Below, piece by piece: positions 24,211 to 36,234 of a stretch of DNA of 64,000 bases. Numbering within the stretch: position 1 is the stretch's first letter; each line of letters begins with the position of its first letter. This stretch comes from Staphylotrichum longicolle (Eukaryota; Ascomycota; Sordariomycetes; Sordariales; Chaetomiaceae). The DNA lies in assembly GCA_019096155.1 (NCBI GenBank), contig JAHCVI010000001.1:9424001-9488000 (forward strand). The letters are read 5' to 3'. The notes under the pieces were generated by a model. It was not told where the DNA came from. It worked only from the letters and a program-made list of their open reading frames with translations, and did no database searches. A program made the position numbers and the translations under genes.

Positions 24211-25232
24211 ATGGATTCCGGCTCAGGAACACAGCAGCGCGATGCCCTCAACGAAGGGCGTCGTATCTACCTGGGCAACCTGCTGTACTCGGTCAAGCCC
24301 GCCGATGTCGAGGATCTGATTCGCCAGTGTGGCTTCGACCAGTCGTTTGAGAAGCTGCACATCTCCATCGACCCCGTCAGCGGCAGGAATCCCGGCTACT
24401 GCTTCGTCGAGTTCACAACCCGCGAAGAGGCAGACCGTGCCTTGGACTCGCTCCCTGGGGCCTCCCTCTTCAACCGCGCCGTCAAGGTCGGGCCGTGCCA
24501 CCCCAAGTCTGGTTCTCAGCGGGAGCCCGGGTCTCGCTGGGGTTCGAGCCGGGGCACCAATGGTGATCATACCCCGACCTTCCAGAGGTGGGGAGACTGG
24601 AAAGGGAGTGACTCCCAGTCTGGCCCCCGCGAAGGAGAACAAGGCCCCCAGGCGGCCATGCGCCATATCGACGCAAGGACTCGCCGCAACCCCGACAAGG
24701 CTCAGCTCTACATCGGCGGCCTCGGCAAGATGATCGACCAGGAGCACCACGATAGCGAGATGCAGGAGATCCTTGCAGGCTTTGAGTAGTATGTGGCCCC
24801 ACCCCTCTTTCGAATTTTCAAACTGTGGTTCTTACCAGACATCCCAGTGTTGCGATCGGGAAGCGGATCACACCGCGTTCTGAGACGCAGACGATCCCTG
24901 GTAACCACCATTATTGCTTCGTCGACTTCAGCTCCGTGCAGGAGGCCGAGCGCGCAATGAACGAGTTGAATGGAAAGCCAGTTGAAGGGGGCAACCTACG
25001 AGTCTCCTTCCCGAGGAGCAAGGGTCCAGCCTCCGAGCAGACGGGAACCAACCACGGCTGGAGGAATGACTCTCCCCGTGACTCTGCTTCCCCCAGGCGG
25101 CAGGACCACCGTAGACAGGAAGGGCAAGATGGACAGGAAGGCTCAGGTGCTCCGGAACGGAGAGAGCCGACCGAGAAGCAGCGGACCATCATGACCTCGA
25201 ACAACTGGCGGTCACGGGCCGCTGCAAACTAG
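24211..25232 (+). CDS. RNA-binding protein with two RRMs (nucleolin/Nsr1-like architecture)
   Basis: Exons 24211-24788 and 24848-25232 give 320 residues. RRM1: RNP2 is IYLGNL and RNP1 is GYCFVEFT. RRM2: RNP2 is LYIGGL and RNP1 is HYCFVDFS. A Gly/Ser/Arg-rich spacer separates them, and a charged Arg/Glu/Gln-rich tail ends in WRSRAAAN. The intron (GTATGT donor) interrupts RRM2 between its first helix and second strand. Choosing the second of two acceptor AGs avoids an immediate stop, which fixes the splice site. The role is likely RNA processing or transport; the target is unknown. Confidence 0.87.
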
Positions 25233-26064
25233 GTGTGGCCGAGCGAAGGGCGTGTCTAGTGAGCGCAGTTGTGGTCCGTCCAAGACCTCTCTGGTGAAGA
25301 AGAACAAGATACCCCGTCTCAAATCTCTGCTTTTGATGCTGATGATTTTCTCGAAACGTCTAACAAGGCTACAGCGAATCCAACCCGTGACAACATAGTA
25401 ATATTTAGACCGGCCGTAGAGACACTACTGGTCCCTCGAATATGTATACGTTGTTAATCCTCATGACTTTGACAACGTTCTCCGTTGTTTCTCCACACTT
25501 CTCGTTGCCGCCAGAACTTGTGGGATGCCAATACTGACAGCCCCCCCAGCCGTTGAGTTACTCACAAACAATACGATACACCTCACGACATGAGATGTTT
25601 GCTTTTCGACTACTCCGCAACGGAGGTATGTGCCATATGGCTCAGATACAATGACAGTCCAAGGGGTGCCGACCCAAACCGCCATGGTCTGTGTAATGCA
25701 TACACCAAGCCAAGCACATCCACGACCTCCCTCCCTTGCGAAACGAGATGCCACAGATCTGCAGCTGAACCATCGGTCCGTTCACCACAGCCAAACGAAT
25801 GCTTAAGGGACCCATCTGAGCCCACTACAAAAAACGCCTTCAACACCCGCTGTGCCCCTCGCCAATACCGTGTCTTTCAACGCCATATGAAGCCCCCCCT
25901 GACACAACGACAGCAGGTCTCATACATCCAACCAGACCTTCTCCCTCTCTTTACTTTCCAAAACCCACAACAACAACATCAAGCTAAGAACACGCACCTT
26001 GAACCTCTTCCCCCTGCACCCTGTCACCCCTTATGTCTCTCACTCATCAGATATCATCATCCCC
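25233..26064. other. Intergenic: convergent 3' region
   Basis: Between the RRM gene and the bZIP gene stop codons. C-rich, low-complexity sequence around 25900-26060. No gene supported. Confidence 0.5.
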
Positions 26065-27503
26065 CTACACCGCGCCACCCCGACCGCTCCAACCCCACCC
26101 CACCCGACCCCCCCCAGCCCCGCCACGCCTGCTCGCGGCGTGCGACAGGTACCCCGGATGAGCGGGCACTCGCAGTCGGCGTGGCGCAGCAGCTCGTTCT
26201 TGAGGGCGAAGATCTCGTCGCGCAGGGGGGCGGGCGCAAGCGAGCAGCGACTGGTGGCGCACCGTCACGTCGCGCTCGGCGGCCTCGAGCTGGGCGAAGG
26301 CGGCCTGCGTCTTGGCGCGGTAGCGGCTCGCCGCGGCGCGGTTGCGGGCTTGCGCGCTGGGTTTGGTGGGGGGATGTTGTTGTTGTTGGGGGGTGGTGGT
26401 GGTGGTCGTCGTCGTCGTCTTCGTGATGTTGTTTTTGTTGTTGTTGTTGGGGGTGGTCGGGGTGGTGGGGGTGATGGGCATGAAGGTGCCGGTGGTAGTA
26501 CTGGCGGTGCGGGTCGGGTAGTGCCGCTAGGGTGGGTGCTGATGTTGGTGTTACCAGCGGCAGCGGTGGCAGTCTTGCCGGTGGTGGTGACGGCAGTGGT
26601 GGTCCTTGTGATAGTGCCTCTCCCTTTCTGGGAGCGGGTGCGCTTGGGTTTCGGGGGTTCGGTGAAGTTGTCGTCGTCCTTGTTGTTTTCGATAAAACTT
26701 GGAGGGGTCGGGGTGGTATTCAGGTCGCTTGCCGGGCTAAGGTGGAAGGGGGATGTAGCGTCAAAGGTTTGTGTGGTTGCGCTGGCGGGTGTGGAAATGG
26801 TGTAGCTTGTGTCTGAGGTAGAGTATCGCCGTGAGATGGGGTCAGGGACGTATCGAGGAACGTCGATGTCGAGTCCCTGGGTCTGGATCGTTGGCCGTCC
26901 CCGTTTCTTCCTCCCCAAGCCCTCTTCCGGCGCGATATGCTGCTGCACCTCACTTCGACTCTCGGGCGCAAAATCGTACTCGTCAGTCAGGCGGTGCAGG
27001 GAGCCTGATCCTTCGGTCGTCTTGTCATCCTGCCAATGCGTCCAGGAGAAGGAGTTGACCCAATCTGAATCGGTAGGAGCAAATGGGTAGCGCATGCTCT
27101 CGTCCAGTCCAAGAGAAGAGTTGTCGGTGAACCGCTCGATGGCGACCACGCTGGGGTCCCAAGCTACGGCACTCGACAAGTCGGGCTGAAAACTGCCAGG
27201 CACAACGTTATCAGAACCGAAAGTTGGTGCTTGGGCCCAAACGGCCGGTGCTGTTGCTGCAGCGAGTGTGATTGACGTCGTCGAGGGGACTTGCTGGGCC
27301 CATTCCGTTGGCCCTGGGATCGGGACGTGATGGAATGGCACGGTGGTTTCAGGATTACCCTCAGCTCCCAGTCCCCAGCTGGCGAGGGAGAGACAGGCAT
27401 CGTGAGGTGGAGACTCGGGGGGAGAGACAAAGCTTTGGTTTTGTGTGGCATGCTCTGGATGGCTGGAAAAGGAGAAAGTGCGACTCGCGACTTGTTGCTC
27501 CAT
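26065..27503 (-). CDS. bZIP transcription factor (ATF/CREB-like), frame-broken C-terminal part
   Basis: Intronless; about 479 residues once three indels are allowed for. The N-terminal 300 residues are Ser/Thr/Pro-rich and probably an activation region. An AT-hook-like GRKKRGRP lies near residue 200, with a second basic patch before poly-Asn, poly-Thr and poly-Gln runs. The basic region NRAAASRYR matches the bZIP consensus N-x7-R. A leucine zipper follows, in which LRDEIFALKNELLRHADC is typical of fungal ATF/CREB factors. The frame changes at 26516-26518 (one base short), at the G6 run 26225-26230 (one extra base gives the better zipper spacing) and at 26152-26155 (one base short). These factors bind CRE-type sites in stress and developmental responses; the exact orthologue is not established. 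The C-terminal end is the least certain part. Confidence 0.82.
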
Positions 27504-28814
27504 CTCGGCGGGCGGAATGTGTAAATTGCTCTGATCGCTGAAGTCGGGCTCGTCTGGTGTCTTGTGGTATGCTACAGTGCGTGCTTGAGTCTTGGTTGTG
27601 ATAAACCCAGCTGAAATGAGAGAGAGTTCCAGGTTACGACTGTCTCCTTGTATGGACCAGGGGGGACTGCATGCGTGGATGATAACGAGAGGGGCAGGAG
27701 ATAGCAGTCCGGAACAAGGCGCAGCGTCACCTCAAGCCCTCAAGCCCTCGAGCCATCGACTTGACCAATTAGCACATGAGAGACGACATGAAACAAGAAA
27801 CGGCGAGCTAGTCAACGACAGTGGCCACTGATAAAGCCGCAGCCATGATCCATCACGATACCCGTGTGGGCTCCCGCAATCTGGCGTGTCTAGGCGTCGA
27901 TCCCAGTCGCAACACGGCACCTAACGAAAGGGCTGCAGCCATCCTCAAAACCACTGGAGCATTACCTAGACTCAATCCAGTGAATTATGTGTAAATCTGG
28001 CCTAGAAATGGGCAGATGAGCAAATCGGATGGGCGACGGAAGGAGCGGGACCACTGGTGATTAACATCTGCAGATCGGAAGCTGTTGATTGGCGGATCGT
28101 AATCCCCACATGGCCTCCTCGGCAACGGTGACCCGGCTGTCCGGCAGGGCCTACTAAGCCAGGCAGCGTCAAAGGAAGCTTCTTCCAGGGCTGTTGAACC
28201 CTGCTCCTGCCCCTCCAACCAAGCCACCTCAGAAGTGACGACTCATCACTCTCTCTTCAAGGATGTCCGTGCCCGCGGAGATTCAGGTGCTCCAAATACT
28301 GCCCTGTCTGCTGGCTGCCCATTGTTTCTGTTTGATCGAGTGCTGACGGAGCGAGCCCCGCTCGACCCTGATTTAAGCAAAACGAGCCGAACAGCATTTT
28401 AGGTCTCTACATTCGCGGCGAGGCCTCAAGGTACACAACGTGACTCATGGCAAGTGTTCGAGAATATGCAAGATATGGCACCGAATGGGTCTAATCTGAC
28501 CCTGTTAACGGCCATGCATAAGGTATCACAACGGCGCTCCTTCTGGCCCACAGCACAGCACGGCTCTCCCCTCGCCGTTGTGCACCACCTTCTGGTCAGA
28601 GCCGCCCTGCCACCCCTCCCAGTGCCCAAGATCCGACATCCTATTGGCAATGCTGCACGCCCTAAAATATGCACGAAATCATGGCGGAGCATAGTCTGGG
28701 CCTCGGAAGGACCTATCACACTTCCAGTCGATTCAGGTTGCTGCGGAGCTTGATCCCTGAACCCAGGCTGACACAGGCTTCCCCGCGCCTCCTCTTTTGA
28801 AAGCTCTTCCTTGT
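27504..28814. other. Intergenic: promoter of the bZIP gene
   Basis: About 1.3 kb with a short CCTCAAG direct repeat near 27732. No gene supported. Confidence 0.5.
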
Positions 28815-30216
28815 CTATGACCAAGCAACGGTGCACCCCTTCTCGTGGGATTCTCTCGCCAGCTCGATGATCCTCAACCCATCTCTTGCCGTCTCCGGCT
28901 TGACCAGGACCTCCTCCCGTCCGCGGATGGCGGCTGACACATTTTCGTAGTAGCCCCTGTACCATCCCCGGAGGCTGGGGTACTTGCCAATGAACTTTCT
29001 GCTCTCCTCGTCGAACCGCTGGTTCTCGGGGGCGAACTCGGCCGTCGTGGTTAGGGTACCCCAGATGCTCTCGTCCTCTACGCCAAACTCGGGGCTTGTT
29101 GCTGGCTGGCCCGCCGCCGCAATTGCTTGGCTCTCCTGCGGGCAGGTTCCGAACTGGCCTCGCCATCAGCCTCTCGTTCGCAGGGGAAAAAAAAAGAGTG
29201 AAACAAGGACCAGGGGTGTTTACCTTGAGATAAGTGCCTTTGTTACCCCTCACGAAAAATCTGAGCTGATCCTTCATGTGCGTGACGATGGCGGTCTTGA
29301 CCGTGACGAGCAGATTCTTCTGCTTGCCCGTATACTGGAGGATGATGGTAAAGGTGTCGTCAATGTCGCTCTCAACGCCACGATTCGACCGCAGGAAGCC
29401 GGTCACTGACGCAGGACGCCCAAATAGGTAAAGAGCTTGGTCGAGGGTGTGGGTGCCTTCGCGCCGATGGTGAGATTCAAGATCCTCGGGTCTCGTACCA
29501 CGCTCCGATCTTAGGGGTCACCTACCCAGCCCAAATGTCATGCCCTCGCCAGGGATGTACTCCTTCTGCGTCCACCCAGAGATCCAGCCTGGGTCGGGGT
29601 AATCAAAGTGGATATCCGCTTCAAGGATATCCCCCAGAGCATCGTGGCTGATGAGATGGTGCAGCGTGCGGAAGTCACTGTCGAATCGCCGGTCTGGACG
29701 CGTTTGGATGAGCATGACAAAGGCGAACAAACGTGGAGCAGAGGGGGCTTTCACTGACTGTGGAACACCGTCAAGATCTTGCCCTTCTCATTCGCCAGGG
29801 CGATGAGCCTGTCCGCCTCCGTGCTGGAGGTGACGAAGGGCTTCTCGACGACGACTGTGATGGAACAATGTGTTAATGTGCTGGGGGCTCAACACGAGAC
29901 CTCGGGCACTACGAGACACCACCATGCTTTCCCGCAAGCAGGGCTTTCTCGACAAATTCCTCGTGCGAAGAAGTACACACGACGACGAGCTCAATCAGTT
30001 CGTCGGCGTAGAATTCGTCAGCTGTACGGTAGTGCTTAGCCTGGGGAGGTCGATGGTGCAGTGGCCCCATCGCGGGGCTTGTGCCGGGTCACTGGGAGGG
30101 GGTGCGCGCTGCAGGAAAGCGTACACCTCGAGGTCCGTATTGGGGAGGATGTACGGCAAATGAAAGCATTTAGTTGAGAAGCCGTAGCCGACGATGCCTA
30201 CTTTGATGGGCGCCAT
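28815..30216 (-). CDS. Gfo/Idh/MocA-family NAD(P)-dependent oxidoreductase
   Basis: Five exons (30216-29923, 29854-29759, 29693-29526, 29456-29224, 29153-28815) give 376 residues if one base is added in the C run at 30043-30046. The N-terminal Rossmann domain opens with VGIVGYGFSTKCFHLP. EKPF, the family motif around the catalytic lysine, is rebuilt across the first intron. The C-terminal alpha/beta domain has NRRFDSDF and the DPGWISGW and GLGTHTLDQALYL blocks, the last completed by splicing of intron 3. The family oxidises or reduces sugars, inositols and related compounds; fungal members of this type are cytosolic and often of unknown substrate. All phases agree, so the model is firm apart from the single gap. 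Confidence 0.87.
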
Positions 30217-30636
30217 TTCGATGGATCAAGGTTCTGAGCAGAACAGGCAGACAACACGCTGGGTGTTTGTGTGTGATATTGGATGAGGGGAATCAGGGGA
30301 TCAGTTGCAGGTAGAACAGAGCTGAATAATACCCAACTGCCCAAGCGGCAGCACGCTCAGTGCGGAGCCTGCTTGGTTGCCCCTGAGAAATCTCCCGTTT
30401 AGCCGGGTTGGAACCATTGGCTCAAGCCATCCACTAAACAGAAAAGAGGCATCCCGAGGGCCAGAAGGCGGAGCCCAGCGCCGGACACTCAGCTCCAGAA
30501 GACGGTGTTCTGTTTCCCCCGTTCAATGACAAAAAGTCGGTTTCAAAACGGAAGGAGGACATTGAACATTTCGGGAAGAGCATTCCCCGAGGAGTCTTTC
30601 TTAACAGGGTTTGTCTCTCAATGAACTTCTACAAGA
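30217..30636. other. Intergenic
   Basis: Promoter of the oxidoreductase and 3' UTR of the zinc-finger gene. Nothing else seen. Confidence 0.5.
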
Positions 30637-31757
30637 TCAAACACGCGATATCCGTGGACACCTCTCCGCAACCTGTGCCTTGGTGAAACTTTCCCCATGT
30701 TGGTCTCTCAGATGCCGAACCATGTTGTAGTCCCTGGTGAGAGCACTCGGACAAAGAAAACACTGAAACGATGCTTCTCCCTTGTGCGTCTTTTCGTGCT
30801 TTTCCAAGTCTCGGCGTTGGTAGAAACCCTTTTCCCTGCGAGGGCAGCCATGTTGAGCGCATTTGTAAGGGAGTGTGTGTTTCTTCATGTGCATCCTAAG
30901 GTTTTTTCCATTAGCCTAGGTCTTTTGGGAGTGCTGCGGGGGAAGACTTACTTGAAGTCGCACTTCCTGGAAAAAGTCTGGTTGCAGGCGTCCACGGAAC
31001 AAACGATTGGACTCTCCCTCGGCCGGGATAGCGATGGTAAGCTAGGGGATACCGGAGGAGACATGGGCGAATGAGTGTGGTTAGGAGACAAAGAAACGGG
31101 AGACGACATGTCGGAGAGCGGCTCGTAGCCATCAGGGAAACCGGACTGGGACGCCTGGACAACTTGAAGTTGGCCGGGCTGCAGTGCTGAGCCCGCCAAC
31201 TAAAGTGGAGTAACTTGGTTTCCCATATGCGTTGAGGCCGATCTAGTGTCACCATGGCGGATGAGACCACCGAGGGATACGTTGTCAAGAGTCCGGGCTT
31301 CTTGCCAGGGTGAGGGCGAGGGGCTCATCGCAGCACTGAAGAAAGCAGTATTCGAGGGAAGAGCTGTCTCTATAAGTGCCGCTGGGGTGTTGCCCGTTAC
31401 ATGGGGATGATCTTGGTTTGCGTGCGCCTGGAGGATCGGAGTCCCAGATCCAAACCCGGAAAGAAGGGTGTCCTGCGGGTTGATATAGCCGGAACAATCA
31501 GCGTTAAGGCGACGGTTTTCCGTATCTCCTCGTTTATAATTAGTGACGTGGATTGAACGGGATCCAGGTTGGCGTGTCTTACCGAGCTGGGCAAATGGAT
31601 GGGCAGGGTCATGGAATGGGCCAAGCTCACTGGAAACTACCGGCGAAAAGGGGTCTCCCCGGACCTTGTTAGCGGCGCTGAGTGGGTTCGAGATTCGGGA
31701 AACGGATTACTCACCGCGCCATCGATTGGTGTTCTCCTCGTCATTGTCCTTGTCCAT
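30637..31757 (-). CDS. C2H2 zinc-finger protein with three fingers
   Basis: Five exons (31757-31715, 31636-31583, 31528-31281, 31199-30952, 30895-30637) give 283 residues. The first two coding exons are only 43 and 54 nt. The N-terminal 190 residues are low-complexity and Ser/Pro-rich. The C-terminal third carries three fingers: C-x4-C-x12-H-x3-H, C-x4-C-x15-H-x3-H and C-x2-C-x12-H-x4-H. The first is split by the last intron. An in-frame TAG at 31200-31202 disappears if the 81-nt segment 31280-31200, which has proper splice ends, is an intron. A DNA-binding regulator is likely; targets are unknown. Confidence 0.78.
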
Positions 31758-32330
31758 CTTGGTCAACGTTGGTGTCCCCTTGCTGCGATCCGCAACTCCT
31801 TCGGAGCGTCACGGAACAAGGACAGTAGGCCTCAACGAAACAGCAGGGCAAGCCCGATGGGCAATATATATGTCTTGGGTCGCTGAGCTTGCTGCAAAGC
31901 CAATCAGGGAGACGTGCCAACCCCGGCTACCATCCCCAAGAACAGCTCAAGCGGCGCGTGGGGGCGGACATGTGCGAATGATGCGTGAGGCCTACAAGAC
32001 AGGGGTTCGATGCTTCAGCCCGTCTCAGGATTGGCGGCCAGGACATCACGCGGCCCAACTGTTGTGTTCACCTTTCGATCGACCTGTTAGGAGTGCAGAC
32101 CAACAAGCCAGTCATGTCTCCAATCACTTCACACCCGAAAAGCTCAGCACATCTGCCCAACTGGCGACATTGGGCTCGACTAACCTCGCTCGAAGTTCTT
32201 GTCCTAGGATTATGCTGTGCTCTTGCCTGTTCTTCGAAATATTTCCTTCCTATCAAAAGAAAACAGAAACGCTTAGAACGCGACCGCATTGGTACAATAC
32301 CTGTACTCTTTTCTTGAGAAACAAGTCAAG
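31758..32330. other. Intergenic: divergent promoters (zinc finger / deaminase)
   Basis: About 570 bp shared by two divergent genes. No gene seen. Confidence 0.5.
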
Positions 32331-33996
32331 ATGGCAACGCCCGGTGAGCAAGCCCCGCTCTCAGCCTGATGTATCAACTGCGCAGTCCTCGGCTGAGACG
32401 GCGCTGACAGACTCAAGCTGTATTGGATATCCCTGGCCATCTCGTGGAACTCGGGAAACCCGAAATCACCAAGCTGCGGAAAAGCTTCTTCCCGCCTCTC
32501 ATTCTGCTGGAATGTCTGAATAATGTTTGCCCACAGGGCGAGATTCAGAAGGCGTCCGACTCTCCTCCCAATCCGAACCAATCCCCTCAGGAGATGTTCT
32601 GTACACTCGTCAATAAGCTCGCCCAGATTCTCGATACTCACCCCAAGGGCGACACCGTCACCGCAATGACAGTTATACGGCAAAACGGTCGAATTTGCTA
32701 TGTATTCGCATCCAATAAGCGGACTACTGGTACCATGAGAACAGGGCGTGCTGGCTTGGCTGCTGTTTTAAACATCCTCAAGTCGAACCTCGAGGCGGAG
32801 ACACAGGAGTCAAACCAAGTGATAGAGGAAAAGCTGATGCGGCAGATTCTGGACATGAACAACGTCCGCGTGAAGTCATACCTGACTCGTCTGTCAAGGG
32901 ACTTGGAAGCCTGCTCGAAGAAGTGTGCCGAGGACCCCGAAGGTACGTCGTTATCATGTGTCAACCGCTCAAGCGCTAAAAAGGTCAGGGAGCGCGGCCA
33001 AAGAGGCGCTGCAAAAGTTGGCACTCACGATTCCAGATTCAAAGGATGGCCAGAAAAGTCCTGAATGCAAGTCCTTCTCTCATGGAGCGCATGCCGGGTG
33101 CTAAACTCTCCATAGACATAACGGCGACGATGCGCTGCATCTCAGCCATCCAGCAGAACCGCCGCTCTCCTCTCCAGCGCTACATCGAAGCTCGAGCAGT
33201 TGAAGACAACAACATGGCCAAAGGCGTGTGTTGGTCAAGCCTACAGCACGTCGCTGGTCGTCTCCTCTCATACCAATACGCGGTCCAAACCATTGTTCAT
33301 GCTCACCACATCTGGGCTGACTCGGATCTTTTCCGTGACTTCGACATAGCCTCCGTTCGGTCCAGCGGGTCATACCCTGCTGACGCCTTGAAGCTGAACC
33401 CTGAGACCGTCGAAGCGATCGTCAACCGAGCCCCGGGGTATGACTCAGGTCGCATGCGCGTCTTGAAACAACACGCGGCGGAGCTTCAGCGCTATAACCT
33501 CGACGAAAAGCTGAGGGATCAGTGGAATCAGAAGCCTGATCCCTTCGTCCACGCCGAAGTTCTCCTGCACGACTGGTTGGCACGGACTGAAGGAGGGACG
33601 CAACCTTATCGGTTCTTTCAAAACCGGCAGTACATTGGGACCAGCAAACCCGTGTGTCGGCTTTGCCAGGATTATTTTGGCGTTATTGGAACCCCCGTGA
33701 GGCTCAGGTCAGGACACCCAAATACGTACATCAATTGGAGGCTTCCCGATATGCGTGTGAACAATCTTAAGAATGCTGAGGATGTCAGGCGTGAGAAGGA
33801 GGCATGGTGCGAGAGACTGGGGCAAACGAAAGGGAAGATTTATACCGCTGTGGTGAGGGTGTTGGAGGAAAAGGTCTCTCAAAAGAAGGCACAGGATTCG
33901 AATACCTATACCGAGAGAATTACGGGAGTCGGGGACGCTGCGGGCGTGGCGGGATGGTTGGAAGGTTTGCAGATTCGTGGTGGGAATCGGGGATGA
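32331..33996 (+). CDS. Cytidine-deaminase-fold protein (OTT_1508-like deaminase family)
   Basis: Proposed exons: 32331-32343, 32418-32942 and 32989-33996, with a two-base contraction in the TC repeat near 33072-33080 (or one extra base). This gives about 515 residues. A helical N-terminal half includes the GDTVTAMTVI and YVFASNKRT strands. The C-terminal half carries the zinc-deaminase signature: H368-A-E370 in FVHAEVLLHDW, then C403-x2-C406 in KPVCRLCQDYF. This pair defines the cytidine deaminase superfamily, and the layout resembles the fungal OTT_1508 clade. The residues needed for zinc binding and proton transfer are present, so catalysis is plausible. The substrate (free nucleoside, RNA, DNA or other) is unknown. 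The 13-nt first exon and its AAG acceptor are the weakest part of the model. Confidence 0.72.
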
Positions 33997-34410
33997 CTCG
34001 AGGACGAGATGCAGATGAGTCGGTTCTTGTCTTGTGGCTTCCCACGACAATCACCCAAAACAACCCGGCTACCTTAGGTATTGAGATTACAGAACGCAAG
34101 CGGAAAGTCTCCTTCCAGTCTAGAAAATAGCCCAAGCGAACTACCAGCCAGAAGACTTGCGTGACCGATAACCTGGATGGGTTCCCAACTGGGACACCAT
34201 TTGAAAGCCACCTCATGTTCAGCGTATTGCTCTGCTTTAATTAACCCAGAAACTTTGTAAGGACACCCAGTGTAAACTGCATGCAAATAAGCCACCACCA
34301 ACGCCATCCCATGCACCAAAAATGCCCCCTTGTTAACACACACAACAATGAAGAACAAAGAAATCATGACATTTTCATCCGTCCCAACCTGGCCTTCACC
34401 AAAAAACTCA
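33997..34410. other. Intergenic: convergent 3' region
   Basis: 3' regions of the deaminase and WSC genes. Nothing else seen. Confidence 0.5.
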
Positions 34411-35232
34411 TCAGCTACCATCCCTCTCCCAAAGACTCACCACCCAGTTCCCGCCGCAATTCTCCGACATCCCCCACCTCCCTTTACACTGGTAGTTGCA
34501 CATCCACTGCGGCGCGACCTTGCTCGCCAGCACGGCCTCCGTCGCGGACCCGCAAAAGCACTGCCCGCCGTGCTGCGTGCCAAAGTGCCGCGGCTTGCTC
34601 GCCGCGTCGCCGCGGGCGCTGGCCGAGCAAAAGGCCCCGCACACGCCGTTGGTCATGTTGCTGCCCGTCGTGGACGCGTCGGGCAGAATGCGGACCTCCG
34701 AGTCGTAGTAGCAGCCGAGGTAGGTCCAGCCCGAGACGAGGACGGTGGGCGGGGCAAGGGCGGATAGCGCTGTTGGTGCTGGGGAAGTAGTGTTGGTGTT
34801 GGGGTTGGTGTTGAGGTTGGGGCTGCTGGTCGTGGTGTTGATGGCCGCGAGGGCAAGGGAGGGGATGGACTGTTCGAGATGAGCGAGTTTGGAGGCCAGC
34901 AAGCCGCTTGCTATGATGAGAGCGGCGGTGACGACGAGGAGGGCGCAAGAGAGAATGAAGACCGGGACACTAAGGCCGAGGACTTTTTGCTCTATGGATG
35001 TCCGCGGGCACTGGCACTCCAGTTTTCCCGGATCGTCGTCGTCTTCGGACGCCAGTTTCCTCCACGGATGTGTGCCGTTAAGCTGGTGGTGGCACTGGTA
35101 GACCTCCAACTCGCCGCCACTGTTACGCTCCCGGTGCGGAATGGGGAGGTTCGCCCCCTGTTGAACGCATGTCAACGGTATTCAGAGTTAAACGTCAAAC
35201 GCGAGGCATCTTACGTCGTCCAGGTTTACCAT
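34411..35232 (-). CDS. Membrane protein with extracellular WSC domain
   Basis: Exons 35232-35215 (18 nt, six codons) and 35157-34411 give 254 residues. There is no signal peptide. A charged N-terminal segment of about 65 residues precedes one long hydrophobic helix (LSVPVFILSCALLVVTAAL and following). An Asn/Thr/Ser/Pro-rich stretch then leads to a C-terminal WSC domain: YLGCYYDSEVR, CGAFC, FGTQHGGQCFCG and SENCGGN, with eight spaced cysteines. The order (cytosolic tail, helix, stalk, WSC) suggests a type II protein with the carbohydrate-binding WSC domain outside, opposite to classical Wsc sensors. A wall-sensing or lectin-like role is inference. Confidence 0.8.
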
Positions 35233-36234
35233 GATGTCTGGGGGGAGGCCAGATGTTCGAGAAGGGTGCAGAGTGCGACGAGAGGTGCTGGGATGGCTTG
35301 TTCCAACACGTTTATGAAAGTGGAAGCGTAAAACCGGGCTTGTGAGGTAACGTTGAGGACGGGAGCCGCAACGGTTGAAGATTCCGTTGGACTTCGGATC
35401 GTCATCAAGCACCCAATCGATTCAAGGCAGGTACGGTAGGTATACTTGACCCCGGGCCTGGCACAGCGGCACCAAGGATGGCAGTGTCACCCAAGCTGAT
35501 GCCTGGCAACCAATCCAGGTTCATGCAGCCCCCAGACAGGCATCGATCTCACCACTGCTGCCGAATGCAGAATCGGACAAGGCGCAGCGCCTGCACGGTT
35601 CCTCCCGGCCGTGTGAATGGCCCAATCCAGTGGATTCTCCCAGGCATAGCCATCTCATCCAGGTCAGAACCGGGGCTATCTATTCTGGCATGCAAACTGC
35701 ACTTCCTAAACCCCGGCGTTAAAACCCAGCAGTGTCTGTCAGGGGATGTTCTTGGCAACACAGTTCCGAGCTGTGTGAATGCCAAGTCAGCAGTCACAGG
35801 AGGGCAAAGCCGACGGGTGCACTGGCATGCTGACATGTTGGTATTTGTGTTTGATGAGACCAAAAAGAGCACTGACTTGACCTGCAAGCCCCCCAAAACA
35901 TTTGCTAAAAATTCCAGTTTATCCGTTCAATCCTTCCTCTTGTATTCGTATCGATGTTCTGCCAGCATCCCCGGCTCTAGAGAGAGAAAAACAAACGCTT
36001 GGAGCACATACCCAGCTTGGCCCATTGCCATGCAAGAATGGAGAAGTGAAAGAGAGAAAAAAGCGAACTGGAAAACCCAAATGCGATACGCTCAAAAAGT
36101 CCAAAATCCGACGCCATAGAAATTCCATAACCAGGAGCCATGTCAAACTTAGATAACTTCAACCAAGCACACACGATGAACGAGCAAAAGAGAGAGGGAG
36201 GAAGTGGGACGAAAGACAGCCCTGCACCACATGG
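35233..36234. other. Intergenic
   Basis: About 1 kb between the WSC promoter and the end of the DUF3433 gene. No gene supported. Confidence 0.5.

Noticed and set aside
28426..29406. Single 326-codon frame over the 3' half of the Gfo/Idh gene
   Set aside because: Only its first 70 codons are coding; the rest is read-through of an intron and wrong-frame sequence. The spliced model restores the family fold.
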